IMG/VR virus record: IMGVR_UViG_3300013132_000070
Coordinates: 1-50,494 of that record
Strand: one strand, 5' to 3'
DNA length: 50,494 nt
Origin: a virus
The notes beneath the pieces are model-generated. The model was not told the origin of the DNA and ran no database searches. It saw nothing but the letters and a program-made list of their open reading frames with translations. Numbering within the stretch: the stretch's first letter is position 1; every line of letters begins with the position of its first letter. Position numbers and translations under genes: made by a program. This document shows, piece after piece, positions 26,614-34,677 of the stretch.

Positions 26614-26632
26614 TTCAGTACTAGTATATGTC
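26614..26632 (-). promoter_or_regulatory. Promoter-like CATATACTAGTACT motif
   Basis: Minus strand GACATATACTAGTACTGAA lies about 20 nt before ATG 26601, inside the 3' end of the glycosylase gene. It matches the CATATACT motif found upstream of other genes and decides the start of the small gene. Confidence 0.4.
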
Positions 26633-27013
26633 ATTGAAAACTACTTTACTTGAAGCGGTCGTGGGTCTCGTAGCGTAAACGGCATGTGCACGCTGTCTAC
26701 ACTCGGAACAGCGACGTAGCAGTAACCGTAGATTACGCCATCGGTTAATACAGTACGCCTGCTGTTCAATCGGTAAGTAAGAAAAATCAGGCTGGTGTAA
26801 CGGTGACTGATGGTGATAGCCCCGTGTGACCATTTCCTGTGCCAAGGCATCATGCCGTGCTTTGTAACTGAGCGGTTCCATGGCATTGCCGGCGATACGT
26901 CCAGTGATGGATCGACGATGGATCCAATCGTTTAAAAACTTATGCAGCTCACCATGCTCCCCGAGGAGATGACGCCGGCATAATATCTTAGGATCCAACA
27001 TCCACATGCGCAT
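26621..27013 (-). CDS. Pyrimidine dimer DNA glycosylase (T4 endonuclease V family)
   Basis: 130 residues. 'MRMWMLDPKILCRRHLLGEHGELHKF' (shown in part: LCRRHLLGEHGELHKF) with an 'RHD.LA.EM..RGY.H.SPL' segment is typical of the phage pyrimidine-dimer glycosylases, whose N-terminal residues line the active site. The enzyme removes UV-induced dimers and nicks the AP site. It lies just downstream of the intron-bearing RNAP beta' gene, behind its terminator. Start 27013 has AGGA about 12 nt upstream; MWMLD at the second Met is possible. Confidence 0.8.
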   Translation of the reverse strand: MRMWMLDPKILCRRHLLGEHGELHKFLNDWIHRRSITGRIAGNAMEPLSYKARHDALAQEMVTRGYHHQSPLHQPDFSYLPIEQQAYCINRWRNLRLLLRRCSECRQRAHAVYATRPTTASSKVVFNDIY

Positions 27014-27076
27014 GGTCGTAGATCTATCCTAAAGAGGTCATAGGCAAAGTCATCATAATCACCTCATGCAGTAAAG

Positions 27077-27101
27077 GCCCTGCTGCAACGAGCAGCAGGG
27101 C
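27077..27101 (-). terminator. Terminator after the RNAP beta' N gene
   Basis: Stem GCCCTGCTGC / GCAGCAGGGC with a 5-nt loop, 8 nt after the stop at 27110, then CTTTACTGCATGAGG. It stops the spliced beta' transcript before the glycosylase gene. Confidence 0.7.
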
Positions 27102-27109
27102 AGTCAAGT

Positions 27110-29466
27110 TCACGCGTCAGGCAATGCCTCAAACCGTGCGATCTGATCGGGTGTAAACTGATACCCCCGTCGCGAAGACACAAAGTTCGAGATCGTCGCC
27201 ACGACCGGTTTAGGCAGGGAGATATTGCCGGATATCTCCCGTGGCCGCGTCAGCTCAAACACATTCTTGTGCGGTGCGAGCCCATACCACTGATCAGCCA
27301 TGTAGTGATCGATGGCTAAGCTCACGTTCATTTCATCCCCATCAAACCTAGTGTCCACACTCGTACTGAGTGCCGGTGTGCAGTGACACCCGCCCGTACT
27401 TTCATACGGGAGCAGACTATCTCTTTACCCTCGCCCTCTCTCGTGAAGAGGCGGTCGGGTACTTCCCACTCGACCCCGCTATCCGTAGCAGGGCTCCACC
27501 TTGCTGAAGGGTTAGTCGTTGAACCTTACCCATAGCAGGATCACTGCCGTAGGGTCTTGGCTGCTGATTGCCCAATCCATAGTCTTTTCGACCAATATCA
27601 CGCTCACCGTTTCCAGTCACGTTGTAGGGCCTATGGCTCTTAGGGGTTTCCAGCAATTCAGGAAGGCTCCTCACCCGCCTTACGACGAGGAGGGACATTA
27701 AGAAAAGTAGCTTTTGAATATGTTTTCACCCGTAGTTATGCAAACACTTGGTTTGCGTATTATACTACTATGCAATAAAACAAATGGATAAAAACATAAA
27801 AAACTACCCGTTTCTTACACCTTTGTCAGCATTGGGGGCCTTAGTGATCAAGATCGACAATGATAGGGTGTTATCCATCACGTCTGTCTTGAATTTCGTG
27901 ATATACACGCGTTGTGCTGCCAATGTCCGTGTGCGTCCGTCACACCGGTGTGCGCTGACACCCGCCCGTACTTTCATACGGGAGCAGACTATCTCATCAT
28001 CCTCGTGGTGTCTTGTGGACCCAGCGGTCGGATGCTTCCCATTTCGCCCGATCATCCATGGTCAAGCTACACTTAGTCGTTGAACCTTACCCGTAGCAGG
28101 ATCACTGCCGTAGGGTCTTGGCTGCGCGATTGCCCAATCCACTGTCTTTTAGCCAATATCACGCTCACCGTTTCCAGTCACGTTGTAGGGGCAGTGGCTC
28201 TCAGGGGGTTCCCGCAATTAGAGAAGTTATGCAGCCATCCTTTCAGATGACAGGGGCCTAAGTAGTTCGTCTTTACCATGGAGGTATACCTGTAAAAAAG
28301 ACGAGCTATACTATACCAGACCCGGAGAGGAGAGAGGGATTGCGCTGTATCAAACAAACTATTTTACGATCCGGCGATTCGTCTAACAACTCGTTGAGTA
28401 GTTTATCCAGCAACGGGTGGTATTTGTAGACATGTCCGTACAGCATCCCGATGGCATCGTTTTGCGCGATACCCAGTTTCATCAGTTTGTTGAGCAGATG
28501 GGGTTGAAAAGCCGTCAGTCCAACCGACCACGGCACATGAATCTCATCGTAGGCATGATCGTTCGTTAACGATGAGATCACGGCACGGAACGAGAAATGA
28601 GAGCGCGTACCGAAGACATGCTTGCGGAAGATGCCGTGTTTACTACTCAGGCTCGTTTTATAGAAGTTGTAGTAAAACTCGGACAGTTTGGTGAGGGCTT
28701 TGACGGTCCGCCGCTCTTTGGTCCGAAGTGAATGGTCGGACAGCGGATTGTCGATCCCGGCGATCATCATGATCGCATCGATGGCTCCGATATGGATCGC
28801 GTCGATCCAGCGGCCGGTGTAGTTCTGCTCCAGGATGAGCAGGGATTTGTTCGGCAGCGGGATGTACTGACTGAAAATACGGTCGGGGTAATCCTGCATC
28901 AAGTGGTACAAATAGTCCGTCTTGACCCGACGACTTTTCGGCATCTTGAAGTCTTTATGGGTGAACAACAGTTGCGTGATGTCGTAGAAGTTGTTGACGA
29001 AATAGTTGTATCCGCGTTCAATGCCCATGTCAGCGAGTTCGTTGATAATCGTGGGTTGTTTGACATTCGGGCGGTATGTAGAATCACAGATCCACTGAAT
29101 GACTGAATAACCGGATTTCTTGAACCGCTGATTGAGCATGTGCCAAATCGTCGGGTTAATCAGGGAAGCAACTTTCTCCGGAGCTCTGAACCAGACGAGT
29201 GGTTCGATATCCTCATTAATGATGGATTTGACGGGTTTGTGGCAGTATTCACACAGGACATCAATGGCGAACTCCCCTTTAGTACGACCACAATGGCAGG
29301 AGGGCAGTATGGATATCATGTCCGACGAGTAGTGAGTCATGATCAAGTTGCGGATGTAATCCCGGTTATCTTCAAAGACATTGCCGAGATCATTGATGAT
29401 AATGGGTGGTGACCGGAGTTGAGTGACCAGCTCATTAAAGTTGACAAGTTCTTGGTAGACTGGCAT
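27110..29466 (-). CDS. RNA polymerase beta' subunit, N-terminal part, split by two group I introns
   Basis: Three exons, 489 residues after splicing. Exon 1 (29466-28330, 379 aa): zinc motif CHCG...CEYC (C57, C59, C72, C75), switch region 'HGIFRKHVFGTRSHFSFRAV' (E. coli 'GRFRQNLLGKRVDYSGRSV') and 'RNPSL' (E. coli 'NRAPTL'). Exon 2 (27920-27825, 32 codons): AAQRVYITKF...ITKAPNAD. Exon 3 (27346-27110, 78 aa): FDGDEMNVSLAID to the stop. Joined, exons 2 and 3 rebuild the metal-binding NADFDGD motif. Spacing between RNPSL and NAD fits E. coli to one residue. All junctions are phase 0; exact 5' splice sites are uncertain by a codon or so. Adjacent to chimallin as phiKZ gp55 to gp54, so probably nvRNAP. 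Confidence 0.87.
27347..27824 (-). ncRNA. Group I intron 2, between NAD and FDGD codons
   Basis: 478 nt, no endonuclease gene. Group I core on the minus strand: AATTGCTGGAAACCCC (P element), CAGCAGCCAAG then CCTACGGC (R/P7-side element), GTTCAACGACTAA (S element), GAGATAGTCTG, and P9 hairpin CCCGTA/TACGGG. A P2-like stem CTCCTC/GAGGAG precedes the core. The intron ends in G at 27347. Candidate P1: exon ATGCTGAC pairs with GTTTGCAT (27745-27738) with one mismatch, giving C-G at the splice site instead of the usual U-G. Confidence 0.87.
27921..28329 (-). ncRNA. Group I intron 1, after the RNPSL codons
   Basis: About 409 nt, no endonuclease gene. Same core: AATTGCGGGAACCCCC (28220-28205), GCGCAGCCAAG near 28130-28119, GTTCAACGACTAAG (28085-28072), GAGATAGTCTG (27995-27985), P9 hairpin CCCGTA/TACGGG. 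Core segments of 20-35 nt are identical to intron 2, so the two are recent copies; the 5' parts differ, with a long stem CGTCTTT.../...AAAGACG here. Ends in G at 27921. The P1 helper sequence was not found and the 5' site may shift by one codon. Confidence 0.85.
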
Positions 29467-29490
29467 ATGGTATCTCTCTTGTAAAGTAGG

Positions 29491-29853
29491 TTAGGCTATA
29501 TAGTCATGCAAACGACGTTTTTGTTGAGAATAGATTTGCATGATACGACGAGCAGTGATGTCGTACAGACGACAGATGGTCTTGTATGGAATGTCGGCTA
29601 AGACGGCGCGGTAGATGTGAATGTTACGAGCATAGGTATCGTAACGGCGTTTATTCAGCGTATAACTATCCGGAGTCGTCACATAATGGAGTTCTCGCAG
29701 ATGAGCTAATGTCTGTCGGTAGGCTTGGATCAGGATCGGATCAGCCGGATCATCCGGGTCTTCTAGATGAATGAGAGCCGATTCGATATGGGTCATCGCT
29801 TTTCTCAAGTGGGCGACGGTGTGGTTATTATGAAGTTCGAGTGTGGCGGTCAT
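29491..29853 (-). CDS. Small HTH-like protein between chimallin and RNAP beta'
   Basis: 120 residues. C-terminal 'IPYKTICRLYDITARRIMQI' followed by basic residues has the spacing of a helix-turn-helix (helix 'YKTICRLY', turn 'DIT', recognition helix 'ARRIMQIYSQQ'). The N-terminal half is acidic and helical. It may be a small transcription regulator of the neighbouring nucleus/RNAP genes; homology not established. Confidence 0.5.
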   Translation of the reverse strand: MTATLELHNNHTVAHLRKAMTHIESALIHLEDPDDPADPILIQAYRQTLAHLRELHYVTTPDSYTLNKRRYDTYARNIHIYRAVLADIPYKTICRLYDITARRIMQIYSQQKRRLHDYIA

Positions 29854-29875
29854 GGATATCCCCTAGGAACGTACC

Positions 29876-29895
29876 GTATTACTATATGACAGCAT
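29876..29895 (-). promoter_or_regulatory. Promoter-like CATATAGTAAT motif upstream of 29853
   Basis: Minus strand GCTGTCATATAGTAATACG lies about 30 nt before the ATG. It is one of the recurrent CATATAnT motifs. Confidence 0.35.
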
Positions 29896-29927
29896 AAGTG
29901 ACTGCACATAGGTTATGGTCGGTGAAT

Positions 29928-29973
29928 AAAAAAGTACGGCATAGGCCAGGAGAGCCCAGATAGGCTCTCCTGG
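29928..29973 (-). terminator. Terminator of the chimallin gene
   Basis: Minus strand: CCAGGAGAGCC TATCTG GGCTCTCCTGG, then CCTATGCCGTAC and TTTTTT. A strong 11-bp stem whose U-tract is 10-12 nt away, in the window-wide style. Confidence 0.8.
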
Positions 29974-30015
29974 CGTTATGTCCGTGTGAGTTGAGCCGTC
30001 CGTGGCCCGCTGTAC

Positions 30016-31905
30016 TTAATAGCGGTAGTAGGACGGTTGGTAACCTGCCACCGGGGCCTGATAGCCGTAGTCACGACCCATAAAGGTCTGACCGGCTGCC
30101 ATACCTGGTGAGAGCAGGGCATCATTGACGAAGTTACCGACACCGCGTTGTTGATTGAACTCAGCAGACAGGGTCGGTGTCTGGATGCGGGTAGACAGAC
30201 CGGCTTCTGAACAACCGCGGATCAAGGCGGCTGTGAATTCCGTACTGAACGTTATACGCTGTGCAAAGCCGGTGAACACGGCATTGTCGTGCGTATATCC
30301 TGATATCATCTTCCGTCGTTCCGCCAATCGAGAAATCAGCGGTATTTCCGTGCGGTAGAACGTATCTGACCACAGCCGTATCTGCATCGGGTCTTTATCT
30401 CCAATGAGATTGGCGACGGCCAGGTAGTCAATTGCCCGAATATCCCGCTTAAGGCCGTTACTGTCGGTGTAATAGCCCATGTGGATACGGTTGTTCACGT
30501 CCGTGAACATGGCCCCGGACGTAGCATTGAAGTGCCGGCTGAACAACCCGTTAGTCAAGCTGTCGGCCGCTTTCATGATCACTTCCTGTGCATTGGGATT
30601 GCCATTAGCCGCTTCTTTAAAGACGGCCAAATACCAGGTCTGAGGCCCACATTCCGGTACATCCAGGGAGATGACCAGACCCGGCCGGAACAGGCGGGTG
30701 ATCAGGGCTCCCAGATCCGGCAGCTGAAAGCCATCGGACTTGGTGTCGATCCGCGTGCCAAACCCCCGCTGGTCATTTTCCAAGTTGGCATCGATGTTAA
30801 GTGCACCGATGTCGTACATGTCAATGCCTTGGGTATTAGGCGACGGCCGCAGGGCCTGAATCCAGTTATTGTCATCCCGGACGGCCGTCGCTGTCGCCAA
30901 CCACAACAGAATGGATGATGGAGTATAACTGAAGTTGGACGCAATGTCCGTTACAATGAGACGTGCTACATATCGCTGCGTCGGTACATTGTACTGCTGA
31001 GGTTGATAAAAGTTGTACCCGGTGACAGGGGCCAACGGAGCGTAGATCACATCGACAAAACCTGACAGAGACGAGATGGTCTGTTCCCGATTGCCGGCAT
31101 TTAGGGATTGTGCCTGCCGCTGATCCTGCGAAGGATTGCGCTGTGAGGTAAACCTGACGATGATGTCCGACCGCACGGGTTCACCGACGGCATTGTCCAG
31201 CTCCTGCCGGCTGAACGAGACATTGCAGATCAGACTGCTGTCATAGCTGGCTGATGCCAAGTTGATGTCCATGAAGCCCGGTTGGTGAATTTCAAGTTCT
31301 ACCGTAGCTGCCATACCGGCGCTTAGTGCTAACCTTTTCACCAGATTCTTATCTTCCGGGTTGAAGCCGGATGGAATCACGCAGGCATCAGCCATACGGT
31401 AAGGGCCTACCGGGAAGTGTTGTTTCACCTTTTCCAACACTCTTTTATAGAGTTCATCATCCATCGCATCGCCGGCGACCCGTATTATTTCCACCTGACG
31501 GTTGTAGACCGTTTGGTATATGGCACTAGGGCGTTCCCCAGTGGCTTCTATGATCAGTGTGTGGTAGGCGACACCTAAGTCAGCTACATTCTTCAGCTTC
31601 ACGCAAACCACAATGGCCGAATAGGCCAATGCCGTATCGACTGTGTTGTCGATGTTGATGAGTGCTATCTCAAACTTGGGATCGGCCTCCTTGTAAATAT
31701 CCGCCAAGGTCTGATGCATCTTGGTCAGGTATTCACTGCCCACGCCGGGCGATATAGGGGCGGCAAACAGACCGCCTGCATGAAACGACCACGGCTGACG
31801 GCCGGTAGATGCCGGTGTCGTCGGAGTCTGAGGCGGTGTGGGATGGATGTAGCCGGTCGTACCGGTAGCTGGGGTCGGACGTATGTTTTCGTCTTTAATG
31901 GCCAT
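30016..31905 (-). CDS. chmA: Chimallin-like phage nucleus shell protein
   Basis: 629 residues, the length of known ChmA proteins (about 610-640). Disordered Pro/Thr-rich N-terminus (residues 1-35), two long mixed alpha/beta parts, and a flexible Gly/Tyr-rich C-terminus ending PSYYRY, consistent with ChmA lattice arms. Neighbours support it: a PhuZ gene in the window, and next to it the RNAP beta' N gene, as phiKZ gp54 beside gp55. ChmA assembles the proteinaceous lattice around phage DNA and excludes host nucleases. A 459-nt leader precedes it and a strong terminator follows, expected of a very abundant transcript. No motif proves it; it could be another abundant structural protein. Confidence 0.72.
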   Translation of the reverse strand: MAIKDENIRPTPATGTTGYIHPTPPQTPTTPASTGRQPWSFHAGGLFAAPISPGVGSEYLTKMHQTLADIYKEADPKFEIALINIDNTVDTALAYSAIVVCVKLKNVADLGVAYHTLIIEATGERPSAIYQTVYNRQVEIIRVAGDAMDDELYKRVLEKVKQHFPVGPYRMADACVIPSGFNPEDKNLVKRLALSAGMAATVELEIHQPGFMDINLASASYDSSLICNVSFSRQELDNAVGEPVRSDIIVRFTSQRNPSQDQRQAQSLNAGNREQTISSLSGFVDVIYAPLAPVTGYNFYQPQQYNVPTQRYVARLIVTDIASNFSYTPSSILLWLATATAVRDDNNWIQALRPSPNTQGIDMYDIGALNIDANLENDQRGFGTRIDTKSDGFQLPDLGALITRLFRPGLVISLDVPECGPQTWYLAVFKEAANGNPNAQEVIMKAADSLTNGLFSRHFNATSGAMFTDVNNRIHMGYYTDSNGLKRDIRAIDYLAVANLIGDKDPMQIRLWSDTFYRTEIPLISRLAERRKMISGYTHDNAVFTGFAQRITFSTEFTAALIRGCSEAGLSTRIQTPTLSAEFNQQRGVGNFVNDALLSPGMAAGQTFMGRDYGYQAPVAGYQPSYYRY

Positions 31906-32364
31906 GGGAGAGCTCTCCTATTGTGTTACGGTTTTTCAGAATATCCTTGCATGCATGCAGGCTGCGTGAGGATCCGTCACGCAGTGTGACCCTCTTTCTG
32001 AGGTAGGGTCCTATTCAGTATATGGCTTTAAAAAAGCCTAGAATCTATATGGCGTGCATAAAGACCCTCGTAAGAGCCGATCTCTCGTCAATACTAAACG
32101 AAAGTGGCGTTATGATCTCTTGATCATAAAATTTAATGCAGTAGTATGACTGCACGATATTACGACGACGAGTCATGTTGTAGCGATTATCCTCCGTAAA
32201 TAACCATCCAGCCGTATGAGCCGGATGAGAGTGGATTTATAGCCGCTCCAAATGATCGGAGGGTGTACGTATTTTTTTATGGTACGGTGGGCCGTTTTAT
32301 CGTTTGAAGGGTATCCGTTTACGGGGCTCTCCTTATAAGCCTGACCTTTTTTATAGGCATTACC
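31906..32364. promoter_or_regulatory. Long divergent intergenic region between chimallin and 32365
   Basis: 459 nt without a gene. On the minus (chmA) side: CCATATACTGAA (about 32026-32015) and a second CCATATAGATTC (32052-32041), then a stem CTGCGTGA/TCACGCAG at 31962-31984 in the leader. Further right: ATGATC...GATCAT (about 32113-32128), a T7 run at 32272-32278 followed by ATGG. The plus-strand gene at 32365 has a weak AGGC ribosome site. Probably holds promoters for both directions. Confidence 0.45.
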
Positions 32365-33462
32365 ATGTTGGACTTGTTTTCTTCACGCCCGGTCGCCCAT
32401 GTCACCGCGATCAGTGATCCGGCGTTCCCCTACTTACGTACGGCGTACCGACGAGAAGTGACTGATATTATCAATTACTACCAACAACGCGTCTATGCCG
32501 TTAAGAACAACCATTTGTTGGCACGCATCCTGTATGCCTTAAGCATCCCGATGCAATACGAGACGTTACAATACGCCAGTGTCGCTGAGACTCGAGCGGC
32601 GTATGTCGCCAACAGTTTTCGTTTAACCAGTGAACTCACCGCTGGTCGTGTCTTTGAAGGTGTCTTTTATGGACCAGGCTGTCCTGAAGTCATCCTGCAC
32701 CGGGAGTGTTATTTTGATCCACTGCGGGCGACCCAACATTGGAAACATCTGGCGGCTGTACAAGTTCACCGACATCCGCAATCCCATACTGGACTGTTAT
32801 TACCGAACGGTAAGGCGACGTGTACGGAACAGGGTATCGCAGTCCTCAGCGTCAACATTGCATTATTGGCTGTGCAATACCGTGGGTTTGTACTGGAGCA
32901 ATACCGTCAGCAGCAGAATGGAGCGACAAGTCTTTTGGGCATCAACCACTTCATTCACATGTACGTACTGCCGAATATGTTGTACAGGCATGTGGATTAC
33001 CTTTTGCTGAACCGTGTACTAAACCTGTACTACGGGGCCCCTATGGGACAAGCAACATTGAAGCATCCATTTCTAATTTACGATTACAACCAAAAGCTAG
33101 ATCACTCTTTGTCGGTGTATCTGAAGCAATTGAAGAAACGTAATTTGACACTGACGGACACACTGATGAGTCTACCGGCTGTCTATGCTGAGCAGCAGCT
33201 TGCTGCTTTGCAATTGCCAAACTATGCCCCGACACGTCAAGTGGAGTGGGCCATGGTATTGAGTCGACTGCCCGTCATTCAACTGTTGGTTGATCTGAGC
33301 CTGAGTCATACTGGACGGCGGGATCGAGATGATTTCAATGCCTTACGCCGCTTATTGACTCGGCTGTTGCGGGATCAAAGCCTGTTGGGGCATTTACCGG
33401 CCGGGCTGGATATGCAATTACAGATTCAGTTACAAGCACTAATAAGGCAGATCAGTGCGTAA
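32365..33462 (+). CDS. Unknown 365-residue protein
   Basis: 365 residues, Leu/Gln/Arg-rich, mostly helical ('LLLNRVLNLYYGAP', 'ALRRLLTRLLRDQSLLG'), no membrane span. It faces chimallin and its 3' end overlaps the convergent gene at 33452 by 11 nt. It may be a virion or assembly protein of jumbo phages; no family recognised. Confidence 0.55.
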   Translation: MLDLFSSRPVAHVTAISDPAFPYLRTAYRREVTDIINYYQQRVYAVKNNHLLARILYALSIPMQYETLQYASVAETRAAYVANSFRLTSELTAGRVFEGVFYGPGCPEVILHRECYFDPLRATQHWKHLAAVQVHRHPQSHTGLLLPNGKATCTEQGIAVLSVNIALLAVQYRGFVLEQYRQQQNGATSLLGINHFIHMYVLPNMLYRHVDYLLLNRVLNLYYGAPMGQATLKHPFLIYDYNQKLDHSLSVYLKQLKKRNLTLTDTLMSLPAVYAEQQLAALQLPNYAPTRQVEWAMVLSRLPVIQLLVDLSLSHTGRRDRDDFNALRRLLTRLLRDQSLLGHLPAGLDMQLQIQLQALIRQISA

Positions 33463-33778
33463 AGTATTTCAGTAACGGATAGGCCGAGATCAGATACCGT
33501 CCCGACGCAATGATGTATTCTTTAATCTCAGGGGTATACGCAGTGGGAATCAATCGACTGCCGTCATACACGATGCCGGGTGTGATAAGGCCAGTCTCTA
33601 AGTAGCGTTCGATAGCCAGTACATCCGCTTGCCCTCGAGTCTTCTTATCAGCATGTTCAATAGTCAGATTCATCGCTTCATTAATAAGCCCCATCAGTTC
33701 TATGTACGGTACGTTATTTTGACGCAATTGCTCTAAAAATGCAATTGCATCCCGGTGTTCATCTTCAGTCACCATCAT
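33452..33778 (-). CDS. Small unknown helical protein
   Basis: 108 residues, acidic N-terminus, helical throughout ('AIAFLEQLRQNN', 'ELMGLINEAMNLTIEHADK' in parts), ending 'LISAYPLLKYFTH'. It lies convergent to 32365-33462 and divergent from 33810. No function recognised. The start could also be the second Met at 33775. Confidence 0.45.
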   Translation of the reverse strand: MMVTEDEHRDAIAFLEQLRQNNVPYIELMGLINEAMNLTIEHADKKTRGQADVLAIERYLETGLITPGIVYDGSRLIPTAYTPEIKEYIIASGRYLISAYPLLKYFTH

Positions 33779-33809
33779 CGTCCACTCTTTCGTTAAAAGG
33801 TAATCACTT

Positions 33810-34628
33810 ATGTCTGCACTCGCTACTGCATTGCGTGAGATTCATTTCTCGATCCCAACTCGCGCTTTACAAGAAGCCTTTACACCGCCGGATGCGACGT
33901 GGCGTAAAGCTCCGATCAGTCTGGATGAACAAATCATGGCAAAAGTATTACGGCCTCGTGTCTTATCAGACTGCAACTTGATGGGTGGAGCCTACTGCAT
34001 AGTCTCCTTGGAAGGCCTAAACCCGACCTACGTCGATACGTACAGCATGGTGTACGAAATACCAGGTGATCGGACACAGTATCGGGATATTATGTCGGTT
34101 CTATCGATCGGGTATTTGCCATTTGCTGGAGCCTACAGCGATATGAATCCCGGGATCGGTATGGTCGCACCCCAGAGCATCACATCATTGTCCAGTGCCG
34201 CTCAGCGGGTAGCTGACAGTGTAGGGGGCGTACCGCCGATCTCCAACGCCTATGTCGAACTGATCGGTGCCCGTAGTGTGTTGGTTCGAGATCAGGCTCG
34301 GGTCACTTCATCTTATATTTTACGGTGTATGTTAGCCAACGATGAGCAGTTGAATAATCTTAACCCACGGTATTGGATCCCGTTCAGTAAACTTTGTGTG
34401 TTAGCCGTACAGGCTTATATTTACAACGAACTGTATATCCGCATGGATCTGATGTATTTGGCCGGTGGTCAAGAGCTGGGTGCATTTAAAGACTATGTCT
34501 TGTCCCTTAGTGAGGCCAACCTCAACTACCAGACTTACTTATTGGAAAAATGGCAAGTCTCTGCTTTTATGAACGACACCAACGCCTACCAACGATTTAT
34601 CAAACTGCAAATCAATCCCGCTGTCTGA
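33810..34628 (+). CDS. Unknown virion-type protein
   Basis: 272 residues with AAAAGGTAA before the ATG. 'LSIGYLPFAGAYSDMNPG' and 'NAYVELIGARSVLVRDQ' show alternating strands and loops, and the C-terminus is helical ('LSLSEANLNYQTYLLEKW'). Single-gene unit ended by a UATGCCG hairpin. It looks like a conserved jumbo-phage structural protein, but the family is not named. Confidence 0.5.
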   Translation: MSALATALREIHFSIPTRALQEAFTPPDATWRKAPISLDEQIMAKVLRPRVLSDCNLMGGAYCIVSLEGLNPTYVDTYSMVYEIPGDRTQYRDIMSVLSIGYLPFAGAYSDMNPGIGMVAPQSITSLSSAAQRVADSVGGVPPISNAYVELIGARSVLVRDQARVTSSYILRCMLANDEQLNNLNPRYWIPFSKLCVLAVQAYIYNELYIRMDLMYLAGGQELGAFKDYVLSLSEANLNYQTYLLEKWQVSAFMNDTNAYQRFIKLQINPAV

Positions 34629-34638
34629 GCATCATATC

Positions 34639-34670
34639 GAGCAAGTAGAGCTATACTGCTCTACTTGCTC
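34639..34670 (+). terminator. Terminator after 34628
   Basis: 12-bp stem GAGCAAGTAGAG / CTCTACTTGCTC with an 8-nt loop, followed directly by TATGCCG. No U-tract in the plus direction; facing it is the stop of the DNA polymerase gene at 34678. Confidence 0.7.
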
Positions 34671-34677
34671 TATGCCG

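Noticed and set aside
27417-28055. Short open frames within the introns as possible homing endonucleases
   Set aside because: They read through conserved intron RNA elements, lack LAGLIDADG, GIY-YIG and HNH motifs, and are below 100 codons.
27361-28230. Two similar blocks of about 300 nt, first seen as an IS remnant or long direct repeat
   Set aside because: They carry ordered group I intron core elements, end at the joints of an interrupted gene and lack transposase or terminal repeats.
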